Shown: positions 1-8,751, counted from the first letter of the stretch. The stretch: DNA of 64,000 nt from an uncultured Muribaculaceae bacterium (GCA_934636465.1 CAKUAR010000004.1:59895-123894), one strand, 5' to 3'. A program made the numbers and translations. The notes: generated by a model not told the origin, from the letters alone.

Positions 1-206
1 AGTATTATAACTCCTACACACCAGCCAACAAGCTCTCTGAGAAAAACCCGTTCACCAAGCGTCATCGCATGGCTCTGGGTGTCAACTGGTATCCCATCAA
101 GCAAATCGTGGTCAAAGGCGAGTATTCCAAGCGTTTCCTCAACAAGCAATACAACAACGAGCCATCACTGTCTATCGGCATTGCCTATGAGGGCTTCTTC
201 CTTTGA
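1..206 (+). CDS. C-terminal end of an outer-membrane beta-barrel protein (partial)
   Basis: The window opens inside a gene. The frame starting at base 3 is open and ends with TGA at 204-206, giving about 67 residues. The tail has alternating hydrophobic and polar residues typical of beta strands (GVNWYPIKQIVVKGEYSKRF) and finishes in an aromatic-rich YEGFFL with a terminal hydrophobic residue, as in outer-membrane barrels. It lies 55 bp before the imelysin-like gene on the same strand, so it is probably the first visible member of that operon, perhaps the barrel partner of the lipoproteins. The missing N-terminus prevents a family assignment. Confidence 0.55.
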   Translation, partial: YYNSYTPANKLSEKNPFTKRHRMALGVNWYPIKQIVVKGEYSKRFLNKQYNNEPSLSIGIAYEGFFL

Positions 207-261
207 TTTTAGTCAGCAATTTAAAATAACAAAATCATTTTATAAAAACATTTAGGCAACA

Positions 262-1521
262 ATGAACAAATTACTCAAATTCTCAAGCATCGCGCTATGC
301 GCGTTCCTCACTTTGGGCGCAGCTTCTTGTAGCAACAACGATGAACCAGACTCTCCAGAGCAAGTTCTCAGCGAGGGCGACCAACTCCTCCAAAAGGCTC
401 TGAAAGTAAATGTTGAAAACACTATCAACGAAACTTACAAGGATTTGGCCGACAGCACTTCGCTGCTCTACGACCAAATGCTCCTGCTGCGCAAGGCTTC
501 TGCCCAAAACGCAGTGACACAAGACATGGTTGACAAAGCCTGCAAACTTTTCCTTGGCGCGCGTGCCAATTATGAGTTGAGTGAGGCTTTCCTTCTCGGA
601 GCTGCAGCCGATTTTTCAATTGACCCGCACATTGACTCTTGGCCTCTCGACCTCAACCGTCTTTTCAACCTCTTGGCAAGCCCAAATCTTGTTAACTCGC
701 TCGATGGTGAAGACGGCCCACAGGCTGCCAACGAAAATCTCGGTCAATCGCTGCTCGGCTTCCATGGCATAGAGTTCATCTTGTTCCGCGATGGCCAGCC
801 TCGCAAAGCTGCCGAACTCAACGCCAACGGCAAGGACTCTTATAACAAAGACGGCCTTAACTTCACGAATTTCTCTGGCGAATATGAGCTTATCTATGCC
901 ACTGCCGTGTGCGGTGACCTGCGCAACAGCGTGTATCGCCTGGAGTGCTCTTGGAACGCCGACGCTCCAGAAGCACACAAAAAGGTGATGGAAGACCTTG
1001 AGTGGGCTATTACTACCTCCACAAGTGGCATTTCCTATGGCGAGAACATGGTTAACGCCGGCAAGGCTGGCTCCACCTACCGCAGCGTGAAAAACGCCAT
1101 CAGTGCAATCCTTATTGGCGACGGCGGTGCTGCTGGCATAAGCGACGAGGTAGGTAACGTGAAAATCAACAATCCTTTCAGTGGCGCGGACGTAAACTAT
1201 ATCGAGTCGCCTTACAGCCACAATTCGCTCACAGACTTCATTCACAACATTCAGAGCATCGAAAACGTGTGGAAGGGCGGTCGCAAAGAGAATCGCAACT
1301 CGCAATATTCTCTCGAAGCCTACTTCAAGAAATATAATCCGGAAATCAACACCCGTGTTGAGACCGCAATCACCACTGCCATTGCCGAAATCAACAAGAT
1401 TCCAGCTCCGTTTGTGCTCAACTACACCAATCCACAGTGTCAAAAAGCCATCGATGCCTGTCTTGAGGTTTCCAATGCTCTCAATGCTGCCGACAGCTTC
1501 ATTCAGAACACCGACAAGTGA
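262..1521 (+). CDS. Imelysin-family (M75-like) lipoprotein
   Basis: 419 aa. The N-terminus is a lipoprotein signal with the likely lipidated Cys at residue 23 (GAASC followed by SNNDE), so the protein is expected to be membrane-anchored outside the cytoplasm. Residues 166-171 read GFHGIE, the GxHxxE signature of imelysin/IrpA/EfeO-like proteins. Family members are linked to iron or haem uptake rather than proven proteolysis. The next gene encodes a di-heme lipoprotein and the one after that a haem-attachment enzyme, which supports a redox or iron role at the cell surface. No Shine-Dalgarno is visible, as usual in Bacteroidetes. The family call is firm; the substrate is unknown. Confidence 0.85.
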   Translation: MNKLLKFSSIALCAFLTLGAASCSNNDEPDSPEQVLSEGDQLLQKALKVNVENTINETYKDLADSTSLLYDQMLLLRKASAQNAVTQDMVDKACKLFLGARANYELSEAFLLGAAADFSIDPHIDSWPLDLNRLFNLLASPNLVNSLDGEDGPQAANENLGQSLLGFHGIEFILFRDGQPRKAAELNANGKDSYNKDGLNFTNFSGEYELIYATAVCGDLRNSVYRLECSWNADAPEAHKKVMEDLEWAITTSTSGISYGENMVNAGKAGSTYRSVKNAISAILIGDGGAAGISDEVGNVKINNPFSGADVNYIESPYSHNSLTDFIHNIQSIENVWKGGRKENRNSQYSLEAYFKKYNPEINTRVETAITTAIAEINKIPAPFVLNYTNPQCQKAIDACLEVSNALNAADSFIQNTDK

Positions 1522-1647
1522 TTGACTCATCTCAACAAGCACTGTTATTTTGAGATTTAACTCTAAAACAAAATAAAAAGATTTCAGGAGAAGGAGGTTT
1601 CACAAGCCACCATCTCCTTTCATTCTAAAATCACATTTCAAAACACT

Positions 1648-3366
1648 ATGACTAATTCTAAATTTGGCAAATTGCTGCTTGCAGGACTCATGGCTTGTGG
1701 CGCTGCAGCTTGCTCCGACAGCAACGACATTCCCAAGCCTGTCAACCCAAACGAAAACAACGGCAAGGCCAACGACGTGTTCACCGCAGCCGAATGGTAT
1801 CCGGGCGGAGAGCTTGGCACCACGTCAAACGAGCAGGGCTGCTACTCCAACCCATCGCCTTTCGTGGAGCAAAACGGCATGTCTGCATCATTTAAAAAAG
1901 GCGAAACTTTTTTTGAAAAAGACTACACCCTCAACACCAAGCCGCGTCGCGGACTCGGTCCGGCATGGGTGCGCCAGGGCTGCCTTTACTGCCACCCGTC
2001 CTATGGTCACGGCAAGCGCATGCAACGCTATAATGCCGACGACCAAGGCAATGGTTATCTGCTTGTGATTTATCACCCCACTGCAGGTGTTGACGCCAAC
2101 GGCACCCCATATAAAGCAAACAGCTACATTACCGAGGTTACCGGCATGCCACAAACACGAGCCATGGATCCATTCTTGCCGCCAATCGACGAGAAAGGCA
2201 TTCATCTGAGCTGGCCTGTCGCCGTTGATGAGCACAACAACACGTTCCCCGACGGTACGAAATACGAGCTCATTTATCCAGAGATTACTATCGACCAGAG
2301 CGCGTTCAACACCGACCCCAAGCCCTCCAATTATGAAGTGCGTCTTGAGTCAACAATCGGCATCTATGGCTCTGCATTGCTCGATGCCATCGACGACGAC
2401 TCTCTTAAAGTGCAATATCAGCGCGAGGCAAAGTTTGTAGAGCTCAACCCAGACATGTGGGACAAGGGCAGCAACGACTGGGCAGCATCAGCAAAATACA
2501 CTCTTGCCGATGGACAAACCCGAATCAAAAAATTCACCTATGCCCTCACACGCGGTTCTCTGCAAGACGGTCCTGGCGCAAATGCCATTTGGAACATTAC
2601 CAACGTCACTCGCAGCGACCGCCACTACCTCTACACTACCAAAGCCTGGGCTAAGGCAATGAGCGAAAACAGCGATGTGATTGACTATATCCAAAAATAT
2701 GGTCAAAGCATAGTTTCGCTCGTACACCCCTACTATGGCGACGGCTCACGCGAGAGCATTGCCGAAAAAGTCAACTCGCTGCTTGGTCTCTGCAAAGCTA
2801 CCGATGCAAAGGCCTATACCGACAATTTCGTCACTCCCGCCCCATTCAATGGCGAGGACGAGATGAGCGACCAAGACTACTACGACTTCATGGTTTGGCA
2901 CCGCGGTCTTGCAGTGCCTATGGCTCGCGATTTGGCCAACTCTCAAGTGAAGCGTGGCAAGCAACTGTTCTATGAGATGGGCTGCACCGAGTGTCACCGC
3001 CCGTCGTGGAAGACTGGCAACGACGACTACTGGGCTTCTGATAACATTAAGAAAATCGGCAAGTTGCCGCAATATGCACATCAAACCATTTGGCCTTACA
3101 CCGATATGGTGCAACACAAGCTTTACATGAAAAATGACATTCGCACAGGCTGGTGTCGCACCACTCCACTCTGGGGTCGTGGACTCTCGGAACAGGAGAC
3201 CGGTGCAAGCGACCGTCTGCACGACTGCCGCGCACGCAATGTAATCGAAGCTATCATGTGGCATGGCTACAGCAAGGAGAGCGATGCCTATGAGTCAACA
3301 CAAAAATTCTACAACCTCCCGGCTAAAGACCGTGATGCCGTTGTTGCTTTCATCAACGCCATCTGA
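1648..3366 (+). CDS. Di-heme oxidoreductase-like lipoprotein (DUF1111/thiol oxidoreductase family)
   Basis: 572 aa. A lipoprotein signal ends at Cys22 (AAAC then SDSND). Two CxxCH haem-c attachment motifs are present: CLYCH at 112-116 and CTECH at about 446-450, which fits the di-heme, MauG-like DUF1111 family commonly found beside imelysin genes in Bacteroidetes. Members are probably periplasmic or surface electron carriers or peroxidase-like enzymes. Haem attachment needs a cytochrome c synthase, and ccsBA is the next gene. The gap to the imelysin gene is 126 bp with no strong terminator, so co-transcription is likely. Confidence 0.85.
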   Translation: MTNSKFGKLLLAGLMACGAAACSDSNDIPKPVNPNENNGKANDVFTAAEWYPGGELGTTSNEQGCYSNPSPFVEQNGMSASFKKGETFFEKDYTLNTKPRRGLGPAWVRQGCLYCHPSYGHGKRMQRYNADDQGNGYLLVIYHPTAGVDANGTPYKANSYITEVTGMPQTRAMDPFLPPIDEKGIHLSWPVAVDEHNNTFPDGTKYELIYPEITIDQSAFNTDPKPSNYEVRLESTIGIYGSALLDAIDDDSLKVQYQREAKFVELNPDMWDKGSNDWAASAKYTLADGQTRIKKFTYALTRGSLQDGPGANAIWNITNVTRSDRHYLYTTKAWAKAMSENSDVIDYIQKYGQSIVSLVHPYYGDGSRESIAEKVNSLLGLCKATDAKAYTDNFVTPAPFNGEDEMSDQDYYDFMVWHRGLAVPMARDLANSQVKRGKQLFYEMGCTECHRPSWKTGNDDYWASDNIKKIGKLPQYAHQTIWPYTDMVQHKLYMKNDIRTGWCRTTPLWGRGLSEQETGASDRLHDCRARNVIEAIMWHGYSKESDAYESTQKFYNLPAKDRDAVVAFINAI

Positions 3367-3412
3367 TGCAATGATGATTGGCTAAAGAGCTTTCACAATT
3401 CATATTTTATGA

Positions 3413-3468
3413 TAGGGGCAAGATGCTGACGCTGGTTCGCCACAAGCTCATCTCGCCCCTATTTTTTA
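3413..3468 (+). terminator. Rho-independent terminator after the di-heme gene
   Basis: Long hairpin: TAGGGGC-a-AGATG pairs with CATCT-c-GCCCCTA around a loop of about 21 nt, followed by TTTTTT. It lies 46 bp after the di-heme stop and before ccsBA, so it probably ends or attenuates the upstream transcript. Confidence 0.7.
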
Positions 3469-3488
3469 AGAGCTAATTTGCTAACTGA

Positions 3489-5750
3489 ATGCAAATATTA
3501 AAAACTTCAGTAAAAATGTTGAAAAAAACAGTTATGTTTTTTTATGCCCTGACACTTGTGGTTCTTGCCGCTGCCACCATAGTGGAGCACGGCAAAGGCA
3601 CAGAGTGGACGTCGGGCAACATCTATGGTGCAGCATGGTTCTCGGTATTGTGGGCTGTGCTTGCAGCGCTTGCGGTGGCATATATCATCAGGCGCAAAAT
3701 GCGCAAGCCAATCCTTGTGCTGCTCCATGCGTCATTCATTGTGATTTTGGCTGGAGCCCTCATCACCCACATTTCTGCCACCAAGGGCATGCTGCACGTG
3801 CGCCAAGGCGACACCACCTCAGCCATAATGCTTGCCGCTGGCAGTCATGGGGCGGCGGCTCAACTGCCGTTCACCGTCAAGCTCAACTCTTTCAGCGTGC
3901 AGTATCACAGCGGCACCAGTGCGGCGAGCGACTATGCTTCGGCAATCACAGTGGTCGATGGCTCAAAGGTCATCAACGCCACCGTGTCGATGAACAAAAT
4001 TTTCTCTTACCGCGGCTACCGCTTCTACCAGACATCTTTCGATAGCGACTTCCTCGGAGCCTATCTCACCATATATCACGACCCTTGGGGCATTGCCGTC
4101 ACCTATTGCGGCTATGCCATGCTTTTCCTTTCACTGCTATGGCTGCTGCTCGACCGCAAAGGCACTTTCCGCTCACTGCTGCGCAGCCCACTGGCGCAAA
4201 GAGGGTTTCTTGCCGCCATGCTGTGCGCATGTGCAGTGTCGGGCGCAAGCGCAGCCAGCGTCATACCCAAGGAGTCAGCTGCCAAAATCGGCAAGCTCGA
4301 CGTGCTCTATAACGAGCGCATTGCGCCGCTGCAAACCTTTGCACTCGACTTCACCGAGAAAATCTATGGCAAGCGCACCTACTGCGGCCTCTCTGCCGAG
4401 CAGGTGCTCACCGGCTGGATTTTCTTTGGCAAGCAATGGGACAATGAGCCAATAATCCACATAAAAAATGCCCAGATGCGCAAGGCGTTCAATCTGCCGC
4501 CCTACGCCACGGTCAAGCAGCTGCTTTCGGGCAACGGCAAGGGCTATGTGCTGGCCAAAAGTGTTGAGGAATACTATGCCGGCAATCGCGACAACCTCCA
4601 CAAAGCCGTGGCCGACATCGACGACAAGCTGCAACTCATCATGTCACTGCGCCAGGGCACACCGCTCAAGCTGTTTCCTGTCACCGCCAGCGACAAAATC
4701 ACATGGTTTTCGCCGGCCGACTCCATTCCTGCCACGGCCACCACGCAGCAAACCGCTTTCATAAAGAGCGTTTTCTCCGCCCTCAACGAGAGTGCCCAAT
4801 GCTCCGACTACGCCACATTCAACCAAAACGTTTCGGCAATACGCAACTACCAAGGCATATATGGCGGTGCGTCGCTGCCATCGGTGAGCCGTATCAAGGC
4901 CGAGCTGACCTACAATGCCATTCCATTTGCCACAATCCTGTTCATGTTCAATCTCTTCATGGGCATTGCGTCGCTGCTGTTTGTCATCTATCGGCTCACG
5001 CGCCGCACACCGCTGCTTGCTGCGACGGCAAAAGCGGTAGGCATCGTTTCGGCAGTTCTTCTGCTCATCTCTTTTGCCGCCCTCACATGGTGCGAGGCAT
5101 TGCGATGGATAATCAGCGGCAACATTCCGCTTGCCAACGGCTACGAAACCATGCTTCTGCTTGCCTGGCTTGTGATGCTGCTTTCGCTTATTGTGTGCCG
5201 CAAATTTCCCATCGTCACAACATTCGGCTTTCTGTTGTCGGGATTTTTCCTGCTTGTGTCACACATCAACCAGATTGACCCGCACATCACTCCCATGATG
5301 CCGGTGCTGTCGTCGCCACTGCTCAGTGTGCATGTGTCGGTAATCATGATGTCCTATGCCCTCGTGTCGTTCACATTCATTTGCAGCGTCATGGCACTGG
5401 TGCTTAAAGCCGTCAACCGCGACCACGACCTGCTCGGCAGACAACTGCAATCGCTGCAAGTGCTGTCGCAGATTTTCCTCTACCCTGCTCTCACCACCAT
5501 GGGCATAGGCATATTCATCGGCGCCATTTGGGCAAATGTGTCGTGGGGTCAATACTGGACATGGGACCCAAAAGAAACTTGGGCACTAATCACGTTCATG
5601 ACCTACTCTGTGCCGTTGCACACGGCCTCGTTGCCGGCCATGCGCCGACCGGTCGTCTATCACACCTACCTTGCCCTGGCGTTTCTTGTGCTCATCATGA
5701 CCTACTTTGGAGTCAATTATTTCCTTGACGGCATGCACAGCTATGCCTGA
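3489..5750 (+). CDS. ccsBA: Cytochrome c biogenesis protein CcsBA (ResB-CcsA fusion)
   Basis: 753 aa multi-pass membrane protein of system II cytochrome c maturation, which exports haem and joins it covalently to CxxCH motifs. The N-terminal half is ResB-like (membrane helices at about 13-30, 47-65 and 74-90, a large extracytoplasmic domain, then further helices). The C-terminal half is CcsA-like and carries the tryptophan-rich WWD-type motif WGQYWTWDPKETW at about 686-698. The fused form is typical of Bacteroidetes and Epsilonproteobacteria. Its position after a di-heme lipoprotein gene gives an obvious client. A second in-frame ATG at 3516 (MLKKTV) is an alternative start. Confidence 0.93.
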   Translation: MQILKTSVKMLKKTVMFFYALTLVVLAAATIVEHGKGTEWTSGNIYGAAWFSVLWAVLAALAVAYIIRRKMRKPILVLLHASFIVILAGALITHISATKGMLHVRQGDTTSAIMLAAGSHGAAAQLPFTVKLNSFSVQYHSGTSAASDYASAITVVDGSKVINATVSMNKIFSYRGYRFYQTSFDSDFLGAYLTIYHDPWGIAVTYCGYAMLFLSLLWLLLDRKGTFRSLLRSPLAQRGFLAAMLCACAVSGASAASVIPKESAAKIGKLDVLYNERIAPLQTFALDFTEKIYGKRTYCGLSAEQVLTGWIFFGKQWDNEPIIHIKNAQMRKAFNLPPYATVKQLLSGNGKGYVLAKSVEEYYAGNRDNLHKAVADIDDKLQLIMSLRQGTPLKLFPVTASDKITWFSPADSIPATATTQQTAFIKSVFSALNESAQCSDYATFNQNVSAIRNYQGIYGGASLPSVSRIKAELTYNAIPFATILFMFNLFMGIASLLFVIYRLTRRTPLLAATAKAVGIVSAVLLLISFAALTWCEALRWIISGNIPLANGYETMLLLAWLVMLLSLIVCRKFPIVTTFGFLLSGFFLLVSHINQIDPHITPMMPVLSSPLLSVHVSVIMMSYALVSFTFICSVMALVLKAVNRDHDLLGRQLQSLQVLSQIFLYPALTTMGIGIFIGAIWANVSWGQYWTWDPKETWALITFMTYSVPLHTASLPAMRRPVVYHTYLALAFLVLIMTYFGVNYFLDGMHSYA

Positions 5751-5875
5751 TGCCACAGCAAAATAGCCAAAAGTGGTGATTGCACATGGCCTAAATACCC
5801 ATAATTGGTTATTGCCCAAAATGCGCCAAACAGCTTATTTTGCAACCGATTAACGATATTATTAAAAAGCAACTA

Positions 5876-6583
5876 ATGAGTATGGTTTTCAAATACAAGC
5901 CCACCGACAAAATGGCCGGTCTTATCGACGACAACATCATGCTGCTCATGGTCATGAGCCGGTTTGGCATGTCGCTGGGATTTGGCGACAAAACGGTGCA
6001 GGAAGTGTGCAGCACGCAGCATGTGGATTGCAACACCTTTCTTGCCGTGGCCAATTTCATCAGCAGCGACCAGTCGTCATATAGCACAGACCAAATTCCA
6101 CAATTCTCCATCGCGTCGCTCATGGAATATCTCAAAAACGCTCACAGCTATTTTCTGGAATTCAACTTCCCGCTGCTGCGGCGCAAGCTAATCGAGGCCA
6201 TTGACTGCTCCACGAGCAACAATGTGGCGTTCCTAATGCTGAAGTTCTTCGACGAGATGGTACACAAGGTGCGCGCTCACATGGAGTTTGAGAACACCGA
6301 GCTTTTCACCTATGTCACCCAGCTGCTGCAAGGCAAGACGTCCGACAAAATCAACATCACCAAGTTTGCGCGCAAACACCCGCAGATAGAGGACAAGGTG
6401 AGTGAGCTAAAAAACATCATCATCAAATATTATCCTGAGTGCAGCAACGACAACCTGCTCAATGCCGTTCTTTTCGACATCTTCAATTGCGAACAGGATT
6501 TGACCTCCCACCGTCAGGTTGAAGAGTGCCTTTTCGTTCCAGCTGTGGCCCAGCTCGAAAAGCAATTGCAAAATGAACAGTGA
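5876..6583 (+). CDS. Hemerythrin-like (HHE) domain protein
   Basis: 235 aa from the ATG at 5876; the frame also extends to a TTG at 5840, which I consider less likely. The helical protein carries hemerythrin-type His/Glu spacing, for example KNAHSYFLEF near residues 93-102 and MVHKVRAHMEFENTELF near 135-151, suggesting a non-haem di-iron centre for O2 or NO, as in the YtfE/Ric group. The stop overlaps the start of the LuxR-type regulator by 11 bp, so the two are translationally linked. A pairing of hemerythrin protein and LuxR regulator suggests redox or nitrosative sensing, but the ligand is not shown by sequence. Confidence 0.75.
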   Translation: MSMVFKYKPTDKMAGLIDDNIMLLMVMSRFGMSLGFGDKTVQEVCSTQHVDCNTFLAVANFISSDQSSYSTDQIPQFSIASLMEYLKNAHSYFLEFNFPLLRRKLIEAIDCSTSNNVAFLMLKFFDEMVHKVRAHMEFENTELFTYVTQLLQGKTSDKINITKFARKHPQIEDKVSELKNIIIKYYPECSNDNLLNAVLFDIFNCEQDLTSHRQVEECLFVPAVAQLEKQLQNEQ

Positions 6584-7193
6584 CAGCGCAACAATAAAAC
6601 TCGTAATAGCCGACAACTCCCCCATAGTGCGCAGTGGGCTGATAGCCGTGCTGCGCCACATTCCTGGGCTCAAAATACAGCCCTACGAGGTGCAGACCCA
6701 AAGCTCGCTGCAAAACTACATCTTCATGCACGAGCCCGACCTCGTGATTGTCAACCCCATTTTCGACGGCTGGTTCGACATCAAGGCGTTTAAGGCCGGG
6801 CTCAAAAAAACGTCAATCAAGTTTATGGCGCTGCTTAGCGCGGTGATTGACTCTGCTGTGTTGAAAGACTACAACGACAGCTTCACCATCTACGATGACG
6901 TGGAGCAAATCTCCACCAAGATAGCCAAACTTCTCAGCGAGGACTCCGACAAAGACCAGTCGGCAGAAAACGAGAATCTCAGCCAGCGCGAGAAAGAGAT
7001 TATTGTGGGCGTGGTGAAAGGGCTGACAAACAAGGAAATCGCCGACAAGCTCTGCTTGTCAATACACACGGTCATCACCCACCGCCGCAACGTCAGCCGC
7101 AAACTCCAAATCCACTCACCGGCAGGCCTCACGATTTTCGCCATTGTCAATGGTCTTGTGGAGCTTAACGACATCAAAAACCAGAGCCTATAG
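6573..7193 (+). CDS. LuxR-type transcriptional regulator with degenerate receiver domain
   Basis: 206 aa from ATG 6573, inside the end of the hemerythrin gene. The N-terminal 120 residues resemble a response-regulator receiver (KLVIADNSPIVRSGL), but the usual phospho-acceptor Asp is replaced: the strand reads LVIVNPIFDG with Asn at residue 61. The C-terminus is a clear LuxR/GerE helix-turn-helix (LSQREKEIIVGVVKGLTNKE, then IADKLCLSIHTVITHRRNVS). The protein probably binds DNA and may respond to its hemerythrin partner or to protein contacts instead of phosphorylation. No histidine kinase gene is nearby. The TTG-initiated longer frame from 6519 is not favoured. Confidence 0.85.
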   Translation: MNSDSATIKLVIADNSPIVRSGLIAVLRHIPGLKIQPYEVQTQSSLQNYIFMHEPDLVIVNPIFDGWFDIKAFKAGLKKTSIKFMALLSAVIDSAVLKDYNDSFTIYDDVEQISTKIAKLLSEDSDKDQSAENENLSQREKEIIVGVVKGLTNKEIADKLCLSIHTVITHRRNVSRKLQIHSPAGLTIFAIVNGLVELNDIKNQSL

Positions 7194-7330
7194 CACATTA
7201 GTTAGTTAAACAATAAATAATGCCGCACTTCAAAATCAAGCGGCAAAAGTGCCGGCGTAAAGCCATATTTTTTTCAAATCACAATCAGTTTTCTATCACG
7301 TCATCACTTGGCATTGCCACCGGCACACAC

Positions 7331-7362
7331 AAAGCCCCGACACCCTAAGTCGAGGCTTTTTT
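7331..7362 (+). terminator. Rho-independent terminator
   Basis: AAAGCC(C)CGAC pairs with GTCG(A)GGCTTT around a 7-nt loop with one mismatch, followed by TTTTTT. It is 137 bp after the LuxR-type gene and is its likely transcript end. Confidence 0.7.
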
Positions 7363-7407
7363 CGTCTGTTTATGCCTAACTTGCAGCCTCACCTTGCCGA
7401 CTGCCAC

Positions 7408-7523
7408 GAAAACAAAAAAGCCGCTTCACGATTCACATCGTCTTGCGGCAATTTATTACTTTTACTATTAGAAGTGGCTACGTAATAATGTCAACTAATA
7501 ACTAATTCACTTTAATTCTTTTT
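7408..7523 (-). ncRNA. Candidate small RNA, about 115 nt, between the LuxR-type and TraB genes
   Basis: On the minus strand a good promoter (7530-7561) is followed about 75 nt later by a strong terminator: GCCGC-aag-ACGAT-gtga-ATCGT-gaa-GCGGC and then TTTTTTGTTTT (plus-strand 7449 down to 7408). Both neighbouring genes are on the plus strand, so this promoter/terminator pair has no protein gene to serve. The stretch between lacks a useful reading frame (the only ATG is followed at once by TGA). Its 5' half is AU-rich and unstructured to the eye. No RNA family was recognised. Ends are approximate. Confidence 0.45.
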
Positions 7524-7529
7524 ACATTG

Positions 7530-7561
7530 CAAAGGTAGCTCCACCGCCGAGCCTCCACAAT
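7530..7561 (-). promoter_or_regulatory. Bacteroidetes-type promoter for the small-RNA candidate
   Basis: Read on the minus strand: ATTG (7561-7558), 20 bp spacer, TACCTTTG (7537-7530). This fits the -33/-7 consensus TTTG-N19-21-TAnnTTTG with a perfect -7 box and a 3/4 match at -33. Confidence 0.5.
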
Positions 7562-7637
7562 AGCCATATATAGGTAATTTTGCGAGCTGTTCTCCTTATT
7601 TTTAGTGATATATGCCCCATAAAGCCATTTTTTTAGC

Positions 7638-7645
7638 TATCTTTG
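7638..7645 (+). promoter_or_regulatory. -7 promoter box of the TraB-family gene
   Basis: TATCTTTG matches TAnnTTTG exactly and lies 36 bp before the ATG at 7681. No clear -33 TTTG at the expected distance. Confidence 0.4.
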
Positions 7646-7680
7646 GGCATCAATAGCAACCACTAAAACACATAATCACA

Positions 7681-8580
7681 ATGAAACGCTACACGCTAAC
7701 ACTCATCAGCATAATTTTGGCAGTCACCGCAGCCCAGGCGCAACTGCTCTGGAAAATTCAAGTTCCGGGCAACACCAAGCCGTCATATCTGTTCGGCACC
7801 TACCACTTTGCCGGCAGCGATTTTCTCAACTCCGTGGCGGGCTTCAGCCAGGCCATCGACGACTGCGATGCAGTGTGGGGCGAGGTGCAGCGCGACAGCC
7901 TCAACAGCCCCGATGCCGTGGCAAAAATGGCTGCTGCAAGCAAAGCGCCCACCGACAGCACACTGAGCGAGCTGCTCTCTAAAGACGCCTACAAGATTGT
8001 GGCAAGCGTGTTCAACGGCTATTTCAGCGAGTTCTCAGTGACGCTCGACCAAATGAACTCGTTTAAGCCCATAGCCATATCGGCACAAATCGAAGCCCTA
8101 CAAGCCTTGAAATATTTCCCGTCGCAAGACCCGTCGACCATGCTCGACATGGCCATACAGACCCTTGCCACACAGAAAGGAAAGGCTACTCATGGCCTTG
8201 AGAGCATCGACGACCAAATAGAGGTGCTCTTTAACCGCGACCTTGTGAAGCAAGCGCAAGACCTCTTGGAGCAGTGCAAAAACGACGACAAATATCAGCA
8301 GCTCAACGCCAAGTTGCATGAAGCCTACCGCAAAGGCAATCTTGAGCAAATAGACAGCATCATGTTCGACCCCACCATGGGCGGCGACGACGAGCAATAT
8401 CGTGCCGACCTCATCGACAAGCGCAACGCCAAGTGGGCGGCAAAGCTCATGACCATAATGCCGGAGCAATCAGTTCTGGTGTGCGTGGGTGCCGGACATT
8501 TGCCTGGCGCCAAAGGCCTCATCAGCTTGCTGCGCAAGGCAGGCTGCACCCTCACGCCAGTGTCAGGCAAAGAGCAATAA
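7681..8580 (+). CDS. TraB/GumN family protein
   Basis: 299 aa with a cleavable signal peptide (about residues 1-20, ending AAQA-Q), so periplasmic or secreted. The mature start LLWKIQVPGNTKPSYLFGTY followed by HF is the family hallmark, and the C-terminus carries the second conserved segment VCVGAGHLPGAKGLISLLRK. Relatives in the TIKI/TraB/GumN clan include metal-dependent proteases, but the bacterial members are mostly uncharacterised. It appears to be a single-gene unit with its own -7 box upstream and a hairpin downstream. Confidence 0.85.
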   Translation: MKRYTLTLISIILAVTAAQAQLLWKIQVPGNTKPSYLFGTYHFAGSDFLNSVAGFSQAIDDCDAVWGEVQRDSLNSPDAVAKMAAASKAPTDSTLSELLSKDAYKIVASVFNGYFSEFSVTLDQMNSFKPIAISAQIEALQALKYFPSQDPSTMLDMAIQTLATQKGKATHGLESIDDQIEVLFNRDLVKQAQDLLEQCKNDDKYQQLNAKLHEAYRKGNLEQIDSIMFDPTMGGDDEQYRADLIDKRNAKWAAKLMTIMPEQSVLVCVGAGHLPGAKGLISLLRKAGCTLTPVSGKEQ

Positions 8581-8585
8581 AAAAC

Positions 8586-8626
8586 AACGACTGGCAACTC
8601 CCCATATCGGCAAATCACCAGTCGTT
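8586..8626 (+). terminator. Hairpin after the TraB-family gene
   Basis: Perfect 9-bp inverted repeat AACGACTGG/CCAGTCGTT with a 23-nt loop, beginning 6 bp after the stop codon. There is no long T run, so termination strength is uncertain. Confidence 0.45.
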
Positions 8627-8721
8627 TATCTTCACTTCCGCTTTCTGTAAAAGTTTTGTTGTTTTGCGAATTATTACTATTTTTATACTAAAAATCTTGA
8701 TATATATATACCCATATAATT

Positions 8722-8751
8722 CTCATTGTTTTGACTACTTTAGACAATGAG
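8722..8751. repeat. Inverted repeat between convergent genes
   Basis: CTCATTG and CAATGAG separated by 16 bp, 38 bp beyond the stop of the SGNH hydrolase gene. A possible weak 3' end for the polysaccharide operon; no T tract follows on the minus strand. Confidence 0.25.

Larger units (their letters stand above)
7194..7680. other. 487-bp intergenic region with hairpins and candidate small RNA
   Basis: No plausible protein gene. From left to right: a hairpin TGCCGC/GCGGCA at 7221-7245; a plus-strand terminator at 7331-7362; a minus-strand terminator at 7408-7449; a minus-strand promoter at 7530-7561; and a TAnnTTTG box at 7638 just before the TraB-family gene. The last three are described separately. 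Confidence 0.7.

Noticed and set aside
616..1542. 308-aa open frame antisense to the imelysin gene
   Set aside because: It lies wholly opposite a well-supported gene and is a product of codon bias; it has no recognisable motif.
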